A stretch of DNA of 19,050 bases from Planctomycetales bacterium. GTDB lineage: Bacteria; Planctomycetota; Planctomycetia; Pirellulales; Thermoguttaceae. The position numbers and the translations under genes are program-made. Where the stretch lies: positions 1 through 19,050 of the forward strand of contig SKOZ01000070.1 of NCBI GenBank assembly GCA_007119795.1, written 5' to 3'. Position 1 is the first letter of the stretch; each line of letters begins with the position of its first letter. Below the pieces are notes generated by a model. The model saw only the letters and a program-made list of their open reading frames with translations. It did not search any database and was not told the DNA's origin. This document shows, piece by piece, positions 1 to 7,751 of this stretch.

Positions 1-1
1 A

Positions 2-277
2 ACGAGCGCACCCTGCCACGACGTGGCCCAATTCGATGAAGCGTCGGCCGACCAACTCGAGCGGGATCTTCTGGCGGCGCACCGCCGCCGGCCGAATTGG
101 GATTATTGGGGGTACCTGGAAGAACACCTTACCGAAAACGAGCCCCTTTGGGGAAGCCTGAGCTATGAGCCGAGCGAAACGCCTGTTGAAGTGGACGGGG
201 ATCGTCCTGGGGGGGTTGGTGGCGGTCCTCTTGATCGCCAACGCGGTCTTCGTCTGGCGGACCGATACTGCGCTTGA
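2..277 (+). CDS. 3' end of an unknown protein, cut by the window start
   Basis: This frame is open from the first base and reads like real protein up to about position 150: acidic and aromatic, with Leu/Glu-rich helix-like stretches and the aromatic segment NWDYWGYLEEH. It then runs 112 bp into the next gene. The last 37 or so residues become Gly/Pro/Arg-rich because they are an out-of-frame reading of that gene's membrane anchor. One extra base in the GGGG run at 150-153 would end the protein at TGA 166-168, giving a 4-bp ATGA overlap with the ATG at 165, which is the usual layout for coupled genes. The true end may therefore be 168. The 5' end is outside the window and I recognise no family. 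Confidence 0.5.
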   Translation, partial: TSAPCHDVAQFDEASADQLERDLLAAHRRRPNWDYWGYLEEHLTENEPLWGSLSYEPSETPVEVDGDRPGGVGGGPLDRQRGLRLADRYCA

Positions 278-1430
278 GCGGCGGCTGGAGGCAATCCGCG
301 CCGACGGCGAGCCGCTCATGCTGGCCGACCTGGCCCGCGATCCCGTCCCTCCCGAATTCAACGCCCACACCTACCTGCAGCGCGCCGCGGCGGGCATCGA
401 GGGAATGGGAGAATTCTTGGATGAGGTCTTTCGGAGCGAGACTTACCAGCTCCGAGAGCCTACGGAGGCCGAGCTGGCGAGGATCCGCGCTGCCTTCACC
501 GCCTATCCGCAGGTCCTCCCCCTTTTGCAGCAGGCGGCAGAGGCGCCCGATTACGATCCCGGCTACGACTACACTCAGCCCACGGATCGACTCATCGGGC
601 AGATCATGGAGCGGCTCGGCGCGCGGCGCGCAGCAATCCGCGTGCTCGACGGCCACGCACTGCTATGCCTCGCGGAAGATCGGCACGACGAGGCCTTCGA
701 GACCTCGCTGGCCATGCTTCGCCTCGCGCGTCACGTCGCGCGCGAACCGATGGTTGTGGGCAACCTGGTATCGCACGCGATTCGATCCATCGCTGTCGAC
801 AGCATGACGCGGGTGCTACGCGCGGCCCCCATTTCCGAGAATCGTCGCGCCATTCTCGAAGCCGACCTGGCGGCGTTCGACGACGTGGAAGTATTCCGCC
901 ATGCGCTCGTGACCGAGCGGGTCCTCGGCATCGAGAGTTATCGCCAGCTCCCCTCACGCAACGTCTGGCTATACCTGCGTGGCTATTGGAACTTGGATGT
1001 CGCATACTATCTCGATCTGCTGGAGGCGTCACTCGCCACCGCGGATCGAACGTACGCGGATGCGACGGCGGCGATGGAGGCGGTTTCCCGGCCAGTGGCG
1101 GGCGGATTGGTTCTTGTCCGCCTTTTCGAACCGGCACTCGACCCGGTTCGTCGCTTGGCCGCCCGCTCCACGGCGCTGACCCGCTGCCTGCGGGTGCTCA
1201 ATGCCTTACAGGCGTTCGAGGAGGAGCATCCGGGCGCCGTGCCCGAGCTGGCCGATCTGGGCCTCCCCGCCGAAGCCATTACTGACCCCTTTACCGGCGA
1301 GCCGCTGCGGATGCGACGGCTGCCGGAGGGCTGGCTGATCTACTCCGTGGGGGAGAACCTTACGGACAACGGCGGCGCGGTGACGGCGCCCTCCGGCAAG
1401 CTGCCGCTGGACATCGGCTTGGGCCCCTGA
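165..1430 (+). CDS. Membrane-anchored conserved hypothetical protein, 421 aa
   Basis: The protein starts with a basic stretch (SRAKRLLKW) and one hydrophobic segment at about residues 10-31. This is a typical signal anchor, so the rest should face the periplasm. The body is mostly helical and Glu/Arg/Leu-rich, with no catalytic motif I can name. The last 70 residues contain DPFTGEPLRMRRLPEGWLIY followed by SVGENLTDNGG. That pattern resembles the C-terminal strands of type II secretion pseudopilin-like and related planctomycete proteins, where an Asp-rich loop may bind calcium. The start is supported by the anchor and by a purine-rich GGGGAA at 150-155. The upstream gene probably overlaps it by a few bases, suggesting co-transcription. 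Function unknown; being a real gene is near certain. Confidence 0.85.
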   Translation: MSRAKRLLKWTGIVLGGLVAVLLIANAVFVWRTDTALERRLEAIRADGEPLMLADLARDPVPPEFNAHTYLQRAAAGIEGMGEFLDEVFRSETYQLREPTEAELARIRAAFTAYPQVLPLLQQAAEAPDYDPGYDYTQPTDRLIGQIMERLGARRAAIRVLDGHALLCLAEDRHDEAFETSLAMLRLARHVAREPMVVGNLVSHAIRSIAVDSMTRVLRAAPISENRRAILEADLAAFDDVEVFRHALVTERVLGIESYRQLPSRNVWLYLRGYWNLDVAYYLDLLEASLATADRTYADATAAMEAVSRPVAGGLVLVRLFEPALDPVRRLAARSTALTRCLRVLNALQAFEEEHPGAVPELADLGLPAEAITDPFTGEPLRMRRLPEGWLIYSVGENLTDNGGAVTAPSGKLPLDIGLGP

Positions 1431-1453
1431 ATTACCCCTTCCGGGCGGTCATG

Positions 1454-1482
1454 TTGACGCCTTCGGTGGCGTCCCTTACGAT
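1454..1482 (+). promoter_or_regulatory. Candidate sigma70-type promoter with an inverted repeat in its spacer
   Basis: TTGACG (1454-1459) and TACGAT (1477-1482) are separated by 17 bp, giving 5/6 and 4/6 matches to the -35 and -10 consensus. A perfect 6-bp inverted repeat, GACGCC-N6-GGCGTC (1456-1473), starts inside the -35 and fills most of the spacer. The site lies about 90 bp before the start of the 107-aa protein. The same repeat lies 25 bp after the preceding stop and could instead be a 3'-end hairpin, although no T-run follows it. Confidence 0.35.
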
Positions 1483-1574
1483 CGGGATTACGGGGGGCAT
1501 TGGTGGGTCCTTTTCTACCTGCCCTCTGGCCTGCCGCTGGTCGGCTCATCTCCCATACGAAGGAACCTCCGCCC

Positions 1575-1898
1575 ATGCCGCTTTTCGAAGTGGAGACCGC
1601 TTCCCACATCATCATCACCTGGGCTAATGACGAACGGGCCGCCCGCGAACTCGTCGAGGACACCTACCCGGCGGAGGCCCCCGTACGGATCACGAAACGG
1701 CCCCGCGATACCTGGGTGATCTCGAAGGCCGCGCTGGGTATCACGGGGCTGACCGACCCCTGCGCCGTCGCCCGCGACTGCCTGTCCAAGGCTTCGGGCG
1801 ACAAGGTTCAAGCCATCCGCCTGTATATGCAGCACACCGGAGCCGACCTCGACGGAGCGCGGAAAGTGATCGAATCGAACATGGTCATGGGCTGGTGA
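1575..1898 (+). CDS. Small protein with an L7/L12 C-terminal-like helix motif, 107 aa
   Basis: I chose the ATG at 1575 because AAGGA lies 10 nt upstream (1560-1564) and the longer in-frame extension back to 1500 has low-complexity, non-protein-like content. Residues 1-60 read as an alpha/beta domain without a recognised motif. Residues about 74-103 contain K-x-x-A-I-x-x-Y-x-x-x-T-G-x-x-L-x-x-A-R-x-x-I-E. This matches the helix-turn-helix pattern of the ribosomal protein L7/L12 C-terminal domain (K-x-x-V-I-K-x-x-R-x-x-T-G-L-x-L-x-E-A-K-x-x-V-E), although the usual ribosomal context is absent. The stop overlaps a possible GTG start of the next gene (GTGA at 1895-1898), suggesting translational coupling. 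Function unknown. No signal peptide, so probably cytoplasmic. Confidence 0.75.
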   Translation: MPLFEVETASHIIITWANDERAARELVEDTYPAEAPVRITKRPRDTWVISKAALGITGLTDPCAVARDCLSKASGDKVQAIRLYMQHTGADLDGARKVIESNMVMGW

Positions 1899-1933
1899 CG
1901 GGTATTCCGGATCGCCGATCCCCCGCACGACCG

Positions 1934-4285
1934 ATGAGCCGCCCGAAACGCCCTCGCCGCCATGCCCCTTCTCGAGTCCCCCCCGCCGGGGAACAGCCGT
2001 CGCCGGCTCTCCCGGGGCGGTTGGGAGGTGTGCGGACGGCGGTGGACCCCTCCTTGCGGCCCTGGATGCTGGCTGCGGCGGCCGCACTGCTGATTGCCCG
2101 TCCGCTCTTCCCCAGCGAATCGGCGTCGATGGGCGACGGGCTCGCCCTGGTCATGCTCTGGCTGGCGCTGGCGCTCTTCTGGCTGCTGGAGTCGTTTTGG
2201 CTGCTGCGGGCCGAGGGCGCGCGGCGGGCCGTGCTCCCCATCCGCTTCGGATGGGTGGACGCGGCGGTGCTGGCATTGGCCGCTTGGCATAGCCTGGCGG
2301 CCCTGGTGGCGATCACCCATACCGCCCCGCGACCGGCATGGAACATGCTCTGGCAGTGGGTGGGGATGGCCGTAGCCTTCCTCGTCTTGCGGCAGCTCCT
2401 GCGCAGCGAGCGCGAAGGGCGTGCCCTCGTGGCGACCATGATCGCCCTGGCACTCGGCCTTTCGGTCTACGGCTTCTACCAGACGGCGGTGGAATTGCCG
2501 GCCTCCCGCGCGTTGTACCGCAACGATCCCGATGCCGCCCTGAGGGCCGCCGGCGTATGGTACCCGCCGGACTCGCCGCAGCGGGAGCTCTTCGAATCGC
2601 GCCTGGCCAATACGGAGCCCCTGGCGACCTTCGCGCTGACGAACTCGCTGGCGGGCCTGCTGGCCCCGTGGCTCGTTGTGGCGGTGGGGATCGGCCTCTA
2701 CGGATGGCCGCGAACGCGGGAAGGCGACAAGACCGCGCCCAGGGCCGATCCGCCCACGGGACTGCGGCGGCTGTGGAACGAGGTGTCGGCGCGCACCGGG
2801 CCCGTGGCGCTTGTGGCAGTGGTCATTGCCGTCTGCCTGGTGCTCACCAGGGGGCGGAGCGCCTTGGCGGCGACCTTCCTGGGGTTGGTTCTCCTGGGGT
2901 TCGACACGCGATTCGGCCGCCGTTACGGCCTGCGGTCCCTGCTGGCGGTGGCCGTCGTGGCGAGCCTGGTCGTCTCGGCAGCGGCAGCTGCGGGGACGCT
3001 GGACCGTGGGATGCTCCTCGGCGCCGGCCGCTCGCTCCTCTTCCGCCTCGAGTATTGGAGGGCGACGGCAGTCATGATTGCCGAACGCCCCCTTTTCGGC
3101 TGCGGGCCGGGTAATTTCCGCGATTTCTACACCGCACACAAGCTCCCCGAGGCCAGCGAGGAGGTGGCCGACCCGCACAATTTTCTCCTCGAAGTCTGGG
3201 CTACGGCGGGAACGCCCGCTGCCCTGGCCCTGGCGGCGGCCTTAGGGATCTTCTTTTACCTGTCGTTCTGCTGCCGGCAGAAGCGGACCGCCCAAGAGTC
3301 TACCGGCGGCGAGACGGCTCCGGGGTGGTCGGCAGCTCCGTGGCCGATCTACGCCGGTTGCGCCGCGGGATTCCTGCTCGCCCTACCCATCGGCCTGACG
3401 AGCCAGGCACCGCCGAACCTCGCTGCCACACTCATCGCCCTGCCGGCAAGCGGGCTGGGCTTGGCACTGCTGCACCCCTGGGTCGACCGCGGGCGGCTGC
3501 CGCCTCATTTGCCGGCGATTGCCGTGGCCGTCCTCCTGATCCACCTCACGGCGGCGGGGGGGATCGGCTATCCGGGCGTGGCAGGGACGCTCTGGCTCTT
3601 GATGGCCGTGGGCCTCACGGTGCCCGGATCCGATTCCCCGCAGGCAGCGACCGAAAGCGATGCTGGGCAGGCTTGCCATGCCTCGACGCGGCTGGGGCGA
3701 AGGGGCGTAGGGGCTCTCGCCCTCGTTGCAGGAGGCCTGACGGTGGCGTGCTACGTGACGGCCTACGCCCCGGTGACGCGGAGCCGAGCGGTTCTGGGTG
3801 AGGCCCTGGTGGCCCAGGACCCCCGACGGGTCGAGGCGCTCCTGGAGGCGGCCGCCGCCGCCGATCCGCTTGCGGCAGACCCCTGGTCGTACCTGGCAGC
3901 CTGGCACTTCCAACGCTGGAGCGAAGCCCCTTCGGCGGAGCACCTTGCCGGCTTTGAAGCGGCGAGCCGGAAGGTGTTGGATCTGCTTCCCCACAACAGC
4001 GGGGCCTGGGAGCTCCATGGGACCCGGCTCCTCGCAGTTTACCAACACAGCGGGGATGGCTCGCGCGCCGAAGAAGCCGTGGGCAGTCTCCATCGCGCCG
4101 TCGAGCTCTACCCGAACAGTGCCACCACGCGCGGCAAACTGGCCGTGGCCCTGAAAGTGTCGGGCGATAGAGATGCTGCACGCCGAGAGGCCGACCGGGC
4201 CCTCCGCCTCGACCGACTGACCCCGCATCCCGACAAGAAGCTGCCCGCCGAACTCCGGCAGCGGCTCGAGCGTATTACCGGCTGA
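1934..4285 (+). CDS. O-antigen ligase-like (Wzy_C) membrane protein with TPR tail
   Basis: This 783-aa polytopic protein has a basic N-terminus followed by roughly 10-12 hydrophobic segments up to about residue 610. Family signatures are LTRGRSA at 304-310, a large periplasmic loop with R371 in FRLEYW, then FGCGPGNF and PHNFLLEVWATAGTPA with H415. The Arg and His in this region are the residues implicated in WaaL/Wzy-type glycan transfer from a lipid carrier. Residues about 620-783 are helical TPR-like repeats; AVELYPNSATTRGKLAVALK is one clear unit. Wzy_C-TPR fusions are common in planctomycetes and usually serve export or polymerisation of surface glycans. No glycosyltransferase or exosortase gene is visible nearby, so the substrate is unknown. 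Neither start has a good Shine-Dalgarno: ATG 1934 is preferred, but GTG 1895, overlapping the previous stop, would add 13 residues. Confidence 0.85.
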   Translation: MSRPKRPRRHAPSRVPPAGEQPSPALPGRLGGVRTAVDPSLRPWMLAAAAALLIARPLFPSESASMGDGLALVMLWLALALFWLLESFWLLRAEGARRAVLPIRFGWVDAAVLALAAWHSLAALVAITHTAPRPAWNMLWQWVGMAVAFLVLRQLLRSEREGRALVATMIALALGLSVYGFYQTAVELPASRALYRNDPDAALRAAGVWYPPDSPQRELFESRLANTEPLATFALTNSLAGLLAPWLVVAVGIGLYGWPRTREGDKTAPRADPPTGLRRLWNEVSARTGPVALVAVVIAVCLVLTRGRSALAATFLGLVLLGFDTRFGRRYGLRSLLAVAVVASLVVSAAAAAGTLDRGMLLGAGRSLLFRLEYWRATAVMIAERPLFGCGPGNFRDFYTAHKLPEASEEVADPHNFLLEVWATAGTPAALALAAALGIFFYLSFCCRQKRTAQESTGGETAPGWSAAPWPIYAGCAAGFLLALPIGLTSQAPPNLAATLIALPASGLGLALLHPWVDRGRLPPHLPAIAVAVLLIHLTAAGGIGYPGVAGTLWLLMAVGLTVPGSDSPQAATESDAGQACHASTRLGRRGVGALALVAGGLTVACYVTAYAPVTRSRAVLGEALVAQDPRRVEALLEAAAAADPLAADPWSYLAAWHFQRWSEAPSAEHLAGFEAASRKVLDLLPHNSGAWELHGTRLLAVYQHSGDGSRAEEAVGSLHRAVELYPNSATTRGKLAVALKVSGDRDAARREADRALRLDRLTPHPDKKLPAELRQRLERITG

Positions 4286-4341
4286 CCCGGACTCTGGTTT
4301 GTCGCTGAATGGGCACATCCGGCAGGGACCGGCCGACCGCT

Positions 4342-4369
4342 TTGCCGACTGGGGAGAATAGCCCATAAT
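4342..4369 (+). promoter_or_regulatory. Candidate sigma70-type promoter for the DUF1573 operon
   Basis: TTGCCG (4342-4347) and CATAAT (4364-4369) are separated by 16 bp, with 4/6 and 5/6 consensus matches. The CATAAT lies in a locally A/T-richer patch within an otherwise GC-rich gap. Transcription from here would begin near 4376 and give an untranslated leader of about 150 nt, which holds the hairpins listed separately. Found by eye, not mapped. Confidence 0.4.
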
Positions 4370-4385
4370 AGGGAGGGCGCGCTGG

Positions 4386-4519
4386 GCGGCCGGGAGGGGG
4401 CCGCTGAAGCTCGCGGGCCGAAGAGCATCCCATCCGGTCGGTATCCTTGTCAACAACGCGACTGGGTCGCGAGTCGGCCCGGTGCGCTTCACCGGACCAA
4501 TCACTCTTGGCGTTCCAAG
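4386..4519 (+). promoter_or_regulatory. Hairpin-rich leader before the DUF1573 gene
   Basis: Four successive inverted repeats are visible. They are GCGGCC-N7-GGCCGC (4386-4404), CGCGAC-TGG-GTCGCG (4457-4471), CCGGTG-CGCTT-CACCGG (4479-4495, extendable by two G-C pairs past one mismatch), and CTTGG-CGTT-CCAAG (4506-4519). The last one pairs bases of the AAGG at 4517-4520, which is the likely ribosome-binding site for the ATG at 4526. The second has an alternative partner (CGACT 4459-4463 with AGTCG 4472-4476). The first hairpin could instead be the end of the upstream transcript. The arrangement suggests a structured 5' leader but is unproven. Confidence 0.3.
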
Positions 4520-4525
4520 GTTGCG

Positions 4526-5713
4526 ATGATGAAGACCTGGCAAATCGTAGGCTCGACGGTTGCCCTGGGGCTGGTGGTCGGTATCGGCATCGGCTACTAC
4601 CAGACCCGTAGCGACAACGGCGACGACCTGCTCGCCGGTGGCAGCGGCACCGCAGAGCGCAGAGCAGCCGAACCGGCTGCGATCCCGGCCACGGGCGCGC
4701 GGCCGCGCGTGGAGGTGGACGAACCGATCCACGAGTTCGGTGTGATGGACAGCCGGGCGGAGGGGAGTCATGAATTCACCATCCGCAACACGGGCGACGC
4801 ACCCCTTGAGTTGAGGGTCCTCTCCACGACGTGCGCCTGCACGATCGGCGAACTGAAGGAAAAGACCGTACCCCCCGGCAGCTCGACGACGGCTCGGCTC
4901 GACTGGCACGCCGACAGCGAGTTCGGCCCCTACGAAGAGACGGCGATGCTGGAGACCAACGATCCGGAAACCCCACGTGTGGTCCTCACCGTGAAGGGGG
5001 AATTCCGCGCCGCCCTCCAACCCGAGCCTCCCGAAATCACCTTCAGCCGCATCGCCGCCGGGGAGCCGGCATCCGCGACGGTACACCTCTATCGCTTTCT
5101 CCCGGAAGAGGTGGAGATCGTCGACGTCGGTTTCCACAACCCGCCGACCGCCGACCGCTTTCAAGTGGACATCGAGCCCATGCCGGCCGAACAGGTCGCG
5201 GAAAAGGACGACGCCTTCGGGGGGTATCTCGTCCACGTCACCGTAAAACCCGGGTTGCCTTTAGGGGCGTTTCAGCAGAGAATCCGCCTGCATACTTCGT
5301 TGGAAGGCAAACGGGAGCTGGTGATCCCCGTCAGGGGAATGGTGGCCAGCGACATATCTGTCTTCGGGCGAGATTGGAACGCCGAGTTGAGCGTTTTAAG
5401 GATGGGAATGGTCAACGCGGCACAAGGGGGGCGCCGCACGCTCAACCTCGTTGTCAGCGGTCCCCTGCACGACGCGGTCACCTTCGGCGTGAAGGAAGTC
5501 GACCCGGGATTCTTGACCGTATCGTTCGGCGAACCGAGGCGGTTGGGAGACCGCGCTACGCAGATTCCGGTGACGATCGAGGTGCCCAAGGGAGCGGCCC
5601 CGCTCAGCCGGCTGGGCACCGAGGTGGCCCCCTTGGGGCAGGTATTGCTGGAGACGAACCACCCCGACGCCAAGGAAGTGGTGATCCGCGTCCAGTTCGC
5701 CGTCGAGGGTTGA
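4526..5713 (+). CDS. DUF1573 domain protein, membrane-anchored, 395 aa
   Basis: Residues about 5-24 form a hydrophobic signal anchor, then an Ala/Arg/Gly-rich linker leads to a DUF1573 domain at about 55-155. This domain is an Ig-like beta-sandwich (HYDIN/ASPM-like). Typical family features are the opening HEFG, the FTIRNTGDAPL strand and the Cys pair C103/C105 in TTCACTIG, the place where family members usually carry a CxC/CGCT motif. The domain ends with a conserved ETNDPE-type turn. Residues 160-395 contain at least one or two more Ig-like repeats, including ETNHPD near the end. DUF1573 proteins are abundant in planctomycetes and are thought to be periplasmic or cell-surface scaffolds, but no reaction is known. 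AAGG lies 5 nt before the ATG; a second ATG follows at 4529. The protein is probably co-transcribed with the lipoprotein 126 bp downstream. Confidence 0.85.
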   Translation: MMKTWQIVGSTVALGLVVGIGIGYYQTRSDNGDDLLAGGSGTAERRAAEPAAIPATGARPRVEVDEPIHEFGVMDSRAEGSHEFTIRNTGDAPLELRVLSTTCACTIGELKEKTVPPGSSTTARLDWHADSEFGPYEETAMLETNDPETPRVVLTVKGEFRAALQPEPPEITFSRIAAGEPASATVHLYRFLPEEVEIVDVGFHNPPTADRFQVDIEPMPAEQVAEKDDAFGGYLVHVTVKPGLPLGAFQQRIRLHTSLEGKRELVIPVRGMVASDISVFGRDWNAELSVLRMGMVNAAQGGRRTLNLVVSGPLHDAVTFGVKEVDPGFLTVSFGEPRRLGDRATQIPVTIEVPKGAAPLSRLGTEVAPLGQVLLETNHPDAKEVVIRVQFAVEG

Positions 5714-5839
5714 GGGCGCCCGAGAACCGGAGCGGTGCGCGCGGGCCGAGGGGTGTACCCCACGCATGAAAGACGAATCAATGGCGGCGGCTCTGCGAGC
5801 CGGCCCCGCCGTTGTCCAACCCCCAATGGAATCGGGCCG

Positions 5840-7744
5840 ATGGGTAAATTGGTCTCGTCGCTGGCGATCTTCACGTTCGCGGCGGCTGCGGGTATCGCCT
5901 TGCTCGCGATGGGCTGCAGCCCGGACGGTGGAGCCGATCCACCGGTTGCCAATCCCGAGGGCTTTGCCGCGCCCCGGGTTCCGCCGGTCCCCAGCCCAGC
6001 TCCGCTTCCTCAGCTACCCGAAGCGCCGCCCGCAGCACCCCAGGGGACACTGCTTCCCACCCCGGCCATCGAGCCGGGGGGCGAGGATCGGGCGGCTGAG
6101 GACGCAGCGGAGGCATTCGAGGCGCCGCCGGTGGAAAGGCCCTCCGCGCTCGAGTACGGCGAGCCGTCCGACCCCGCACTGCCGCGGGCGAATCCTCTAA
6201 GACCGGAGCTCCCGCCCCAGCCGCTTCGGGATACTGAGGGTTTCCGCCCGGAGGCCGAACCTCCGGCGGACGAGGAGGCCCGCGACGACGCCCCCCCCTA
6301 CGAAGACGTGGGGAAGGGAGGCGTCGCCTTCGGAAAGCGGGGACATCCTCCCTTCGATCCCATCAAGGAGAACGGACCGATCTTCGTCGATTGGCCCGAT
6401 CCGCAGGCGGCCCTGGTGATCACCGGCCGCCAGGACGGCTACCTCGAGCCCTGCGGCTGTGCGGGCCTCGACCGCATGCAGGGTGGCCTCGGCCGCCGGC
6501 AAACGATGATCGCCATGCTCCGCGAGGAGTTCGGCTGGCCGGTGGCCGCGGTGGACGTGGGCGGGCTGGTCAAGGGTTTCGGCCGGCAGGCGGAAATGAA
6601 GCTCCACCTCACGCTGGAGGCCATGCGGCGGATGCGCTACGACGCCGTGGCCTTCGGCCTGAGCGACTTGAGGTTCCCCGCCGCCGAGCTCCTCTCCGTG
6701 GCCCTGGGCGTGGACGGTGAACCGGGTCCCTTTGTCTCCGCCAATGCAGCGCTCTTCGATTTCGACGCCGAGTTGACCGATCGCGTCCGCATCGTGGAGT
6801 CCGGCGGGCTCCGCTTCGGGATCACCTCGGTTTTTGGCGAGGAATACCAGGCCGATCTCCGCAACGAGGAGGTCGTCCTGCGCGACCCGGCCGCGGCCCT
6901 CGAAGAGGTCGTTCCCACAATCGAGGCGGAGGCCGACGTCCTCGTCCTCCTCGCCCATGCCACGGTCGAGGAGTCGATGGCCCTGGCGCGCCGCTTCCCG
7001 CAATTCGGCGTGGTGGTCACATCCGACGGCCCCGGGACGCCGCCCGGCGAGCCGCGGAAGATCGACGGCACCGAGAGCCTCCTCGTCCAGGTGGGCGACA
7101 AGGGGATGAACGTGATCGTGCTGGGGTTCTATGACGACCCGGTCCACCCCGTCCGGTACCAGCGGGTGCCGCTCGACTCGCGGTTCGCCGGTTCCCGCGA
7201 CGCCCACCTGCTGATGAGTGCCTACCAGGATCAGCTCCGCGAACTGGGGTTGGAGGGGCTGGGGCTGGGCCGTCCGGCTCCCCATCCCCAGCGGGAGACC
7301 CACGGCGAGTTCGTCGGCTCGCAACGGTGCGAGTCTTGCCACGACATCTCCTACGACATCTGGAGGAGGACGCCGCACGCCAAGGCGTGGGAGACGCTCG
7401 TCGAGCTCGATCCCCAGCGGACGCACGATCCCGAGTGCATCAGTTGCCACGTTATGGGTTGGCACCCGACGCAATACTTCCCCTACGAAGGCGGCTTCTG
7501 GAGCGAGGAGCAGACGCCCCACCTCGTCGGCGTGGGCTGCGAGGCGTGCCACGGCCCGGGCGGCAACCACGTGGCCGCCGAGATGGGCAGCGATGCCGCC
7601 CTCCAGGAGAAATACCGCAGCCTGATGGTAATCACGAAGGAGGACTCGCGCGAACACCAATGCACCTCGTGCCACGATCTGGACAACAGTCCGGACTTCG
7701 ATTTCGACACCTACTGGCCCCACGTCGAGCACTACGAGTATTAG
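5840..7744 (+). CDS. Lipoprotein: UshA-like (degenerate) domain fused to tetraheme cytochrome c
   Basis: I chose the ATG at 5840 because it begins a lipoprotein signal peptide (MGKLVSSLAIF... to LLAMGC, lipid Cys at about residue 24); the 35 codons upstream do not look like protein. Residues 25-165 are a Pro/Ala/Glu-rich spacer. Residues about 170-480 resemble the UshA/5'-nucleotidase-type metallophosphoesterase fold, with GYLEPCGC (Cys 205, 207), a GGLGRRQT motif, AVDVGG (D239) and AFGLSDLRF (D276). The canonical metal-binding GNHE motif is replaced by GLSD, so phosphatase activity is doubtful. Residues 490-634 carry four CXXCH haem c sites at 497, 533, 567 and 608, like cytochrome c554-family domains. 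The mature protein should be a periplasm-facing electron carrier. The ferredoxin gene starts 7 bp after its stop, indicating one transcript. Electron donor and acceptor are unknown. Confidence 0.88.
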   Translation: MGKLVSSLAIFTFAAAAGIALLAMGCSPDGGADPPVANPEGFAAPRVPPVPSPAPLPQLPEAPPAAPQGTLLPTPAIEPGGEDRAAEDAAEAFEAPPVERPSALEYGEPSDPALPRANPLRPELPPQPLRDTEGFRPEAEPPADEEARDDAPPYEDVGKGGVAFGKRGHPPFDPIKENGPIFVDWPDPQAALVITGRQDGYLEPCGCAGLDRMQGGLGRRQTMIAMLREEFGWPVAAVDVGGLVKGFGRQAEMKLHLTLEAMRRMRYDAVAFGLSDLRFPAAELLSVALGVDGEPGPFVSANAALFDFDAELTDRVRIVESGGLRFGITSVFGEEYQADLRNEEVVLRDPAAALEEVVPTIEAEADVLVLLAHATVEESMALARRFPQFGVVVTSDGPGTPPGEPRKIDGTESLLVQVGDKGMNVIVLGFYDDPVHPVRYQRVPLDSRFAGSRDAHLLMSAYQDQLRELGLEGLGLGRPAPHPQRETHGEFVGSQRCESCHDISYDIWRRTPHAKAWETLVELDPQRTHDPECISCHVMGWHPTQYFPYEGGFWSEEQTPHLVGVGCEACHGPGGNHVAAEMGSDAALQEKYRSLMVITKEDSREHQCTSCHDLDNSPDFDFDTYWPHVEHYEY

Positions 7745-7751
7745 CTTTCTC

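Noticed and set aside
5750..5761. Palindrome GGGGT-GT-ACCCC before the lipoprotein gene
   Set aside because: The arms are only 5 bp, there is no promoter next to it, and such repeats are common by chance at this GC content.
5735..5839. N-terminal extension of the cytochrome lipoprotein
   Set aside because: The added residues are Arg/Gly/Pro-rich and would bury the lipoprotein signal peptide that begins at 5840.
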